From NCBI GenBank assembly GCA_013815535.1, contig JACDGC010000216.1, positions 1-6,698 on the forward strand: a DNA stretch of 6,698 nt. Reading direction: 5' to 3'. The position numbers and the translations under genes are program-made. The notes beneath the pieces were generated by a model that saw only the letters and a program-made list of their open reading frames with translations, was not told the origin of the DNA and searched no databases. Within the stretch, counting starts at the first letter, position 1. The number at the start of each line of letters is the position of its first letter. Shown here piece by piece: positions 4,843-6,698 of this stretch. The DNA is from Ktedonobacterales bacterium (GTDB lineage Bacteria > Chloroflexota > Ktedonobacteria > Ktedonobacterales > JACDGC01).

Positions 4843-5051
4843 AATATCTCGGCCTCGGTCTCATCCGCGTTTATCAGCATACGCTTTCGCTGTTGATGCC
4901 CTCGACATGCCGGTTCACCCCTTCATGTTCGCAGTATGGCTACGAAGCGATTAACCGCTATGGCCTCTTCCGTGGCGGCTGGATGGCGATAAAGCGTATT
5001 GGACGCTGCCATCCCTTGTACAAGGGATCGCTGTACGATCCCGTGCCCTAG
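4839..5051 (+). CDS. yidD: Membrane protein insertion efficiency factor YidD
   Basis: A 70-residue membrane-associated protein that assists YidC-dependent insertion. The family signature is complete: an N-terminal amphipathic helix (GLGLIRVYQHTLSLL), CRFTPSCSQYGYEAI with paired cysteines (24 and 29), then YGLFRGGWMAIKRIGRCHPL (third Cys) and the terminal YDPVP. ATG 4839 overlaps the rnpA stop by 4 nt and is preceded by AGGAGGG, so it is translated both by coupling and on its own site. It precedes yidC, its functional partner, by 45 nt. The codons for HPLYKG and the stop region contain two perfect DNA palindromes (see separate entries). Confidence 0.96.
   Translation: MKYLGLGLIRVYQHTLSLLMPSTCRFTPSCSQYGYEAINRYGLFRGGWMAIKRIGRCHPLYKGSLYDPVP
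5011..5028. repeat. 18-bp perfect palindrome inside the end of yidD
   Basis: ATCCCTTGTACAAGGGAT reads the same on both strands. As RNA it can form a 7-bp stem with a GUAC loop; as DNA it could be a dimeric-protein site. It overlaps the codons for the conserved HPLYKG segment of YidD, so part of its sequence is constrained by protein. Confidence 0.8.
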
Positions 5052-5056
5052 GGCAC
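5043..5056. repeat. 14-bp perfect palindrome across the yidD stop codon
   Basis: GTGCCCTAGGGCAC is a perfect palindrome containing the TAG stop of yidD, 14 nt after the 18-bp palindrome and about 28 nt before the yidC ribosome site (GGGAGG, ending 5090). In RNA it can form a 5-bp GC-rich stem with a CUAG loop. There is no U-run, so it is not an intrinsic terminator. Confidence 0.75.
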
Positions 5057-5096
5057 CCCGCGACATCCAGCTTACAGCTCATCTGGGAGGCATCTC

Positions 5097-6347
5097 GTGT
5101 TTTCTGAACTAGGGAACTTGTTCCATCTCATATTTGAACAGCCGATTTTTAACATATTGATGGCGATCTATGGAGTCTTCCATAGTTTTTGGTTCGCCAT
5201 CGTCGTCATGACGCTGCTGGTGCGTACCGCGATGATTCCGCTGGTCTTCCGCCAGTTGCAGTCAAGCAAGGTGATGCAGGAACTGAGCCCGCAGATTCAG
5301 CAGATTCAACGCGAGTATCGCCAGGAACCCATGGTGATGCAGCAAAAAATGAATCAACTCTATAAAGCGAATAATTATAGCCCCTATGCCAGTTGCCTCC
5401 CATTGGTAGTTCAGTTGCCCTTCCTCTATGGCCTCTTTGGCGCATTTAATACCATCCTGCGTGACTCCCACGTGACGGCGTCGAAGCTCAACAATGATCT
5501 CTATCCGTTTGTGCGTCCGATCTTTGGTCCGCAGGGCCTGACGAAATTGCCCGACATGCACTTCCTCTGGGCCAACTTGGCTACGCCAGATGCGTACCAC
5601 GTCCTGCCAGTCTTGGCGGCAATCTTGACCTTCGTCCAGATTCGCATGTCGCTCAAGAAGCCTCAGGTGGGCGCTGCCGCCAAACCCAAAACTGGCGCGC
5701 CAGACCCCAATGCCGCCTCGATGAAGCTGATGCAGTTCCTGATGCCGGGCTTCACGCTCTTCATCGGCTGGACGTTCCCCGCTGGCTTGGCCCTCTATTG
5801 GATCGTGACGACGGGCTATAGCGTCTTGCAGCAATACTTCTTCAATGGCCGCAACTGGGGTGGCCTGTTGGATGGCATCCCGGGCCTTTCCCCCGCCCCC
5901 GCGTTGGCAGGCACGGCGGCCATCGTGGATGGCACCATCAGCCCCAACCGCAACCGTCGCCGCAATGTGACCGTGACAGAAGAAAAAGCTGCCACCCTCG
6001 CGAACCGTGCGCGTGCCATCCCCGCCGCCATCATCACGGATGATGAGGACGACACGGATGCCACCGATGTGCCAGCAAGTGGCAAAAACGTCGCGCCCAA
6101 GACCCCCACCCGCCCCGTAGCCGCAAAGACGACTGGCCCCATCAGCAAGACGCCTTCCACGCCCCTGCGCGCCACAGCCAATGGCAAAAAGGAAAGCGTG
6201 CGGCTGGTGAGCACCCCCAACGCGAACGGCAATGGCAACAAACCTGCGACGGCAGTGGTGACCCGCGCCCCTCGGACGACGGTCGCCACGCCGCGCGTCA
6301 CGACCAAGCCCAAGACCACGAAGGGATCGTCGAAAAAAGGCAGGTAG
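5097..6347 (+). CDS. yidC: Membrane protein insertase YidC/Oxa1, with a long hydrophilic C-terminal tail
   Basis: A 416-residue integral membrane insertase for Sec-dependent and Sec-independent proteins. It is the short type without the large periplasmic P1 domain of Proteobacteria, and there is no lipoprotein cysteine at the N-terminus. TM1 spans about 22-49 and holds the conserved groove Arg (R43, in LLVRTAMIPL). Residues 52-98 are the cytoplasmic helical hairpin (LQSSKVMQELSPQIQQIQREYR...), and TM2 follows at 99-121 with CLPLVVQLPFLYGLF. TM3 is near 166-186, and TM4-TM5 lie near 211-248 (MKLMQFLMPGFTLFIGWTFPAGLALYWIVTTGYSVLQQ). Residues 251-416 are a low-complexity tail rich in Ala, Thr, Pro, Lys and Asn, with an acidic patch (DDEDDTDATD, 315-324) and a basic end (KTTKGSSKKGR), probably cytoplasmic and ribosome-facing. 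Start is GTG with GGGAGG 6 nt upstream. It is followed 5 nt later by jag, its usual partner. Confidence 0.96.
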   Translation: MFSELGNLFHLIFEQPIFNILMAIYGVFHSFWFAIVVMTLLVRTAMIPLVFRQLQSSKVMQELSPQIQQIQREYRQEPMVMQQKMNQLYKANNYSPYASCLPLVVQLPFLYGLFGAFNTILRDSHVTASKLNNDLYPFVRPIFGPQGLTKLPDMHFLWANLATPDAYHVLPVLAAILTFVQIRMSLKKPQVGAAAKPKTGAPDPNAASMKLMQFLMPGFTLFIGWTFPAGLALYWIVTTGYSVLQQYFFNGRNWGGLLDGIPGLSPAPALAGTAAIVDGTISPNRNRRRNVTVTEEKAATLANRARAIPAAIITDDEDDTDATDVPASGKNVAPKTPTRPVAAKTTGPISKTPSTPLRATANGKKESVRLVSTPNANGNGNKPATAVVTRAPRTTVATPRVTTKPKTTKGSSKKGR

Positions 6348-6352
6348 CACCC

Positions 6353-6698
6353 ATGGACACGGTTGAGGCGGCAGGCAAGTCGATTGACGATGCCATCGTA
6401 CAAGCCCTCGCGCGGCTCGGACGGCGACGCGACGAAGTGGATGTGCAGGTGTTGCAGGAACCTAGTCGAGGTGTGCGCGGCGTCGGTGGCCGCGAGGCGC
6501 GCGTGCGCGTCTGGGTGAAGCCACCGCGACCCGCTGCCCCGCCCCGTGTCCAAAACCAGGGGGCGGTCTTGACCCCGGATCTGGCAGCCCAGTGGATCGG
6601 TGATATGGAAGAGGAAGAAGAAGTTCCCTTGCCACCGCCCGCCCCTGTGCAGCGGGTGCCCTCCACCTTTCGTCCGGCCCAACCCGCTCCCGCCCCCA
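6353..6698 (+). CDS. jag: Jag/KhpB (SpoIIIJ-associated) RNA-binding protein, 3' end outside the window
   Basis: The first 115 codons of a gene that continues past the window edge. Residues 1-55 match the Jag N-terminal domain: a GKSIDDAIVQALARLG helix, RDEVDVQVLQEPSRGVRGVGG, and the REARVRVWV strand. The region that follows is a linker rich in proline and alanine with an acidic run (DMEEEEEV). The KH and R3H RNA-binding domains expected in this family would lie beyond position 6698. ATG 6353 has AGGCAGG ending 8 nt upstream and starts 5 nt after the yidC stop, so the two are certainly co-transcribed. In Gram-positive bacteria this protein (KhpB/EloR) binds RNA and influences cell division and envelope synthesis; the same role here is inference. 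Confidence 0.9.
   Translation, partial: MDTVEAAGKSIDDAIVQALARLGRRRDEVDVQVLQEPSRGVRGVGGREARVRVWVKPPRPAAPPRVQNQGAVLTPDLAAQWIGDMEEEEEVPLPPPAPVQRVPSTFRPAQPAPAP

Noticed and set aside
5262..6350. 362-codon minus-strand reading frame opposite yidC
   Set aside because: It is a shadow of yidC with no family features and atypical composition.

Overview
The window reads as chromosomal DNA of a moderately high-GC bacterium. The likeliest source is a member of the Chloroflexota (Chloroflexia-like). This is inferred from the short, monoderm-style YidC followed by a Jag gene, an MscL ending in a CxxC...CxxC zinc ribbon, and a chromosomal NrtR-type regulator. No rRNA gene or other decisive taxonomic marker is present. 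There is no sign of a mobile element, CRISPR array, tRNA or rRNA.

Left part (1-2754, + strand): a winged-helix ArsR-like regulator, possibly cut at its N-terminus by the window edge; a 12-TM major facilitator exporter; and an NrtR-like protein, which is a Nudix-fold sensor joined to a C-terminal winged helix and has a degenerate Nudix box. The first two look like a regulator/efflux pair. The third has its own extended -10 promoter.

Middle part (2751-3303, - strand): a two-gene operon of a small [2Fe-2S] ferredoxin and a 75-residue protein of unknown function. It converges on the NrtR-like gene with a 4-bp overlap of stop codons (TTAG). The ferredoxin has Asp where the third cluster-ligand Cys is expected. 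Its promoter shares a 15-base element (13 identical bases) with the promoter of the NrtR-like gene.

Right part (3564-6698, + strand): mscL with its own promoter, then a near-ideal sigma-A promoter driving the conserved rpmH-rnpA-yidD-yidC-jag cluster (ribosomal protein L34, RNase P protein, membrane-insertion helper, membrane insertase, RNA-binding Jag/KhpB). Genes in this cluster are packed 4 nt apart, overlapping by 4 nt, 45 nt apart and 5 nt apart. The jag gene runs off the window end. Points of interest here are a Shine-Dalgarno sequence 43 nt from the rpmH start with a GC hairpin between them, two perfect palindromes at the yidD/yidC junction, and a roughly 165-residue hydrophilic tail on YidC.

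I do not see a clearly new multi-gene system. The least ordinary part is the ferredoxin/unknown-protein operon and its shared promoter element with the NrtR-like regulator.
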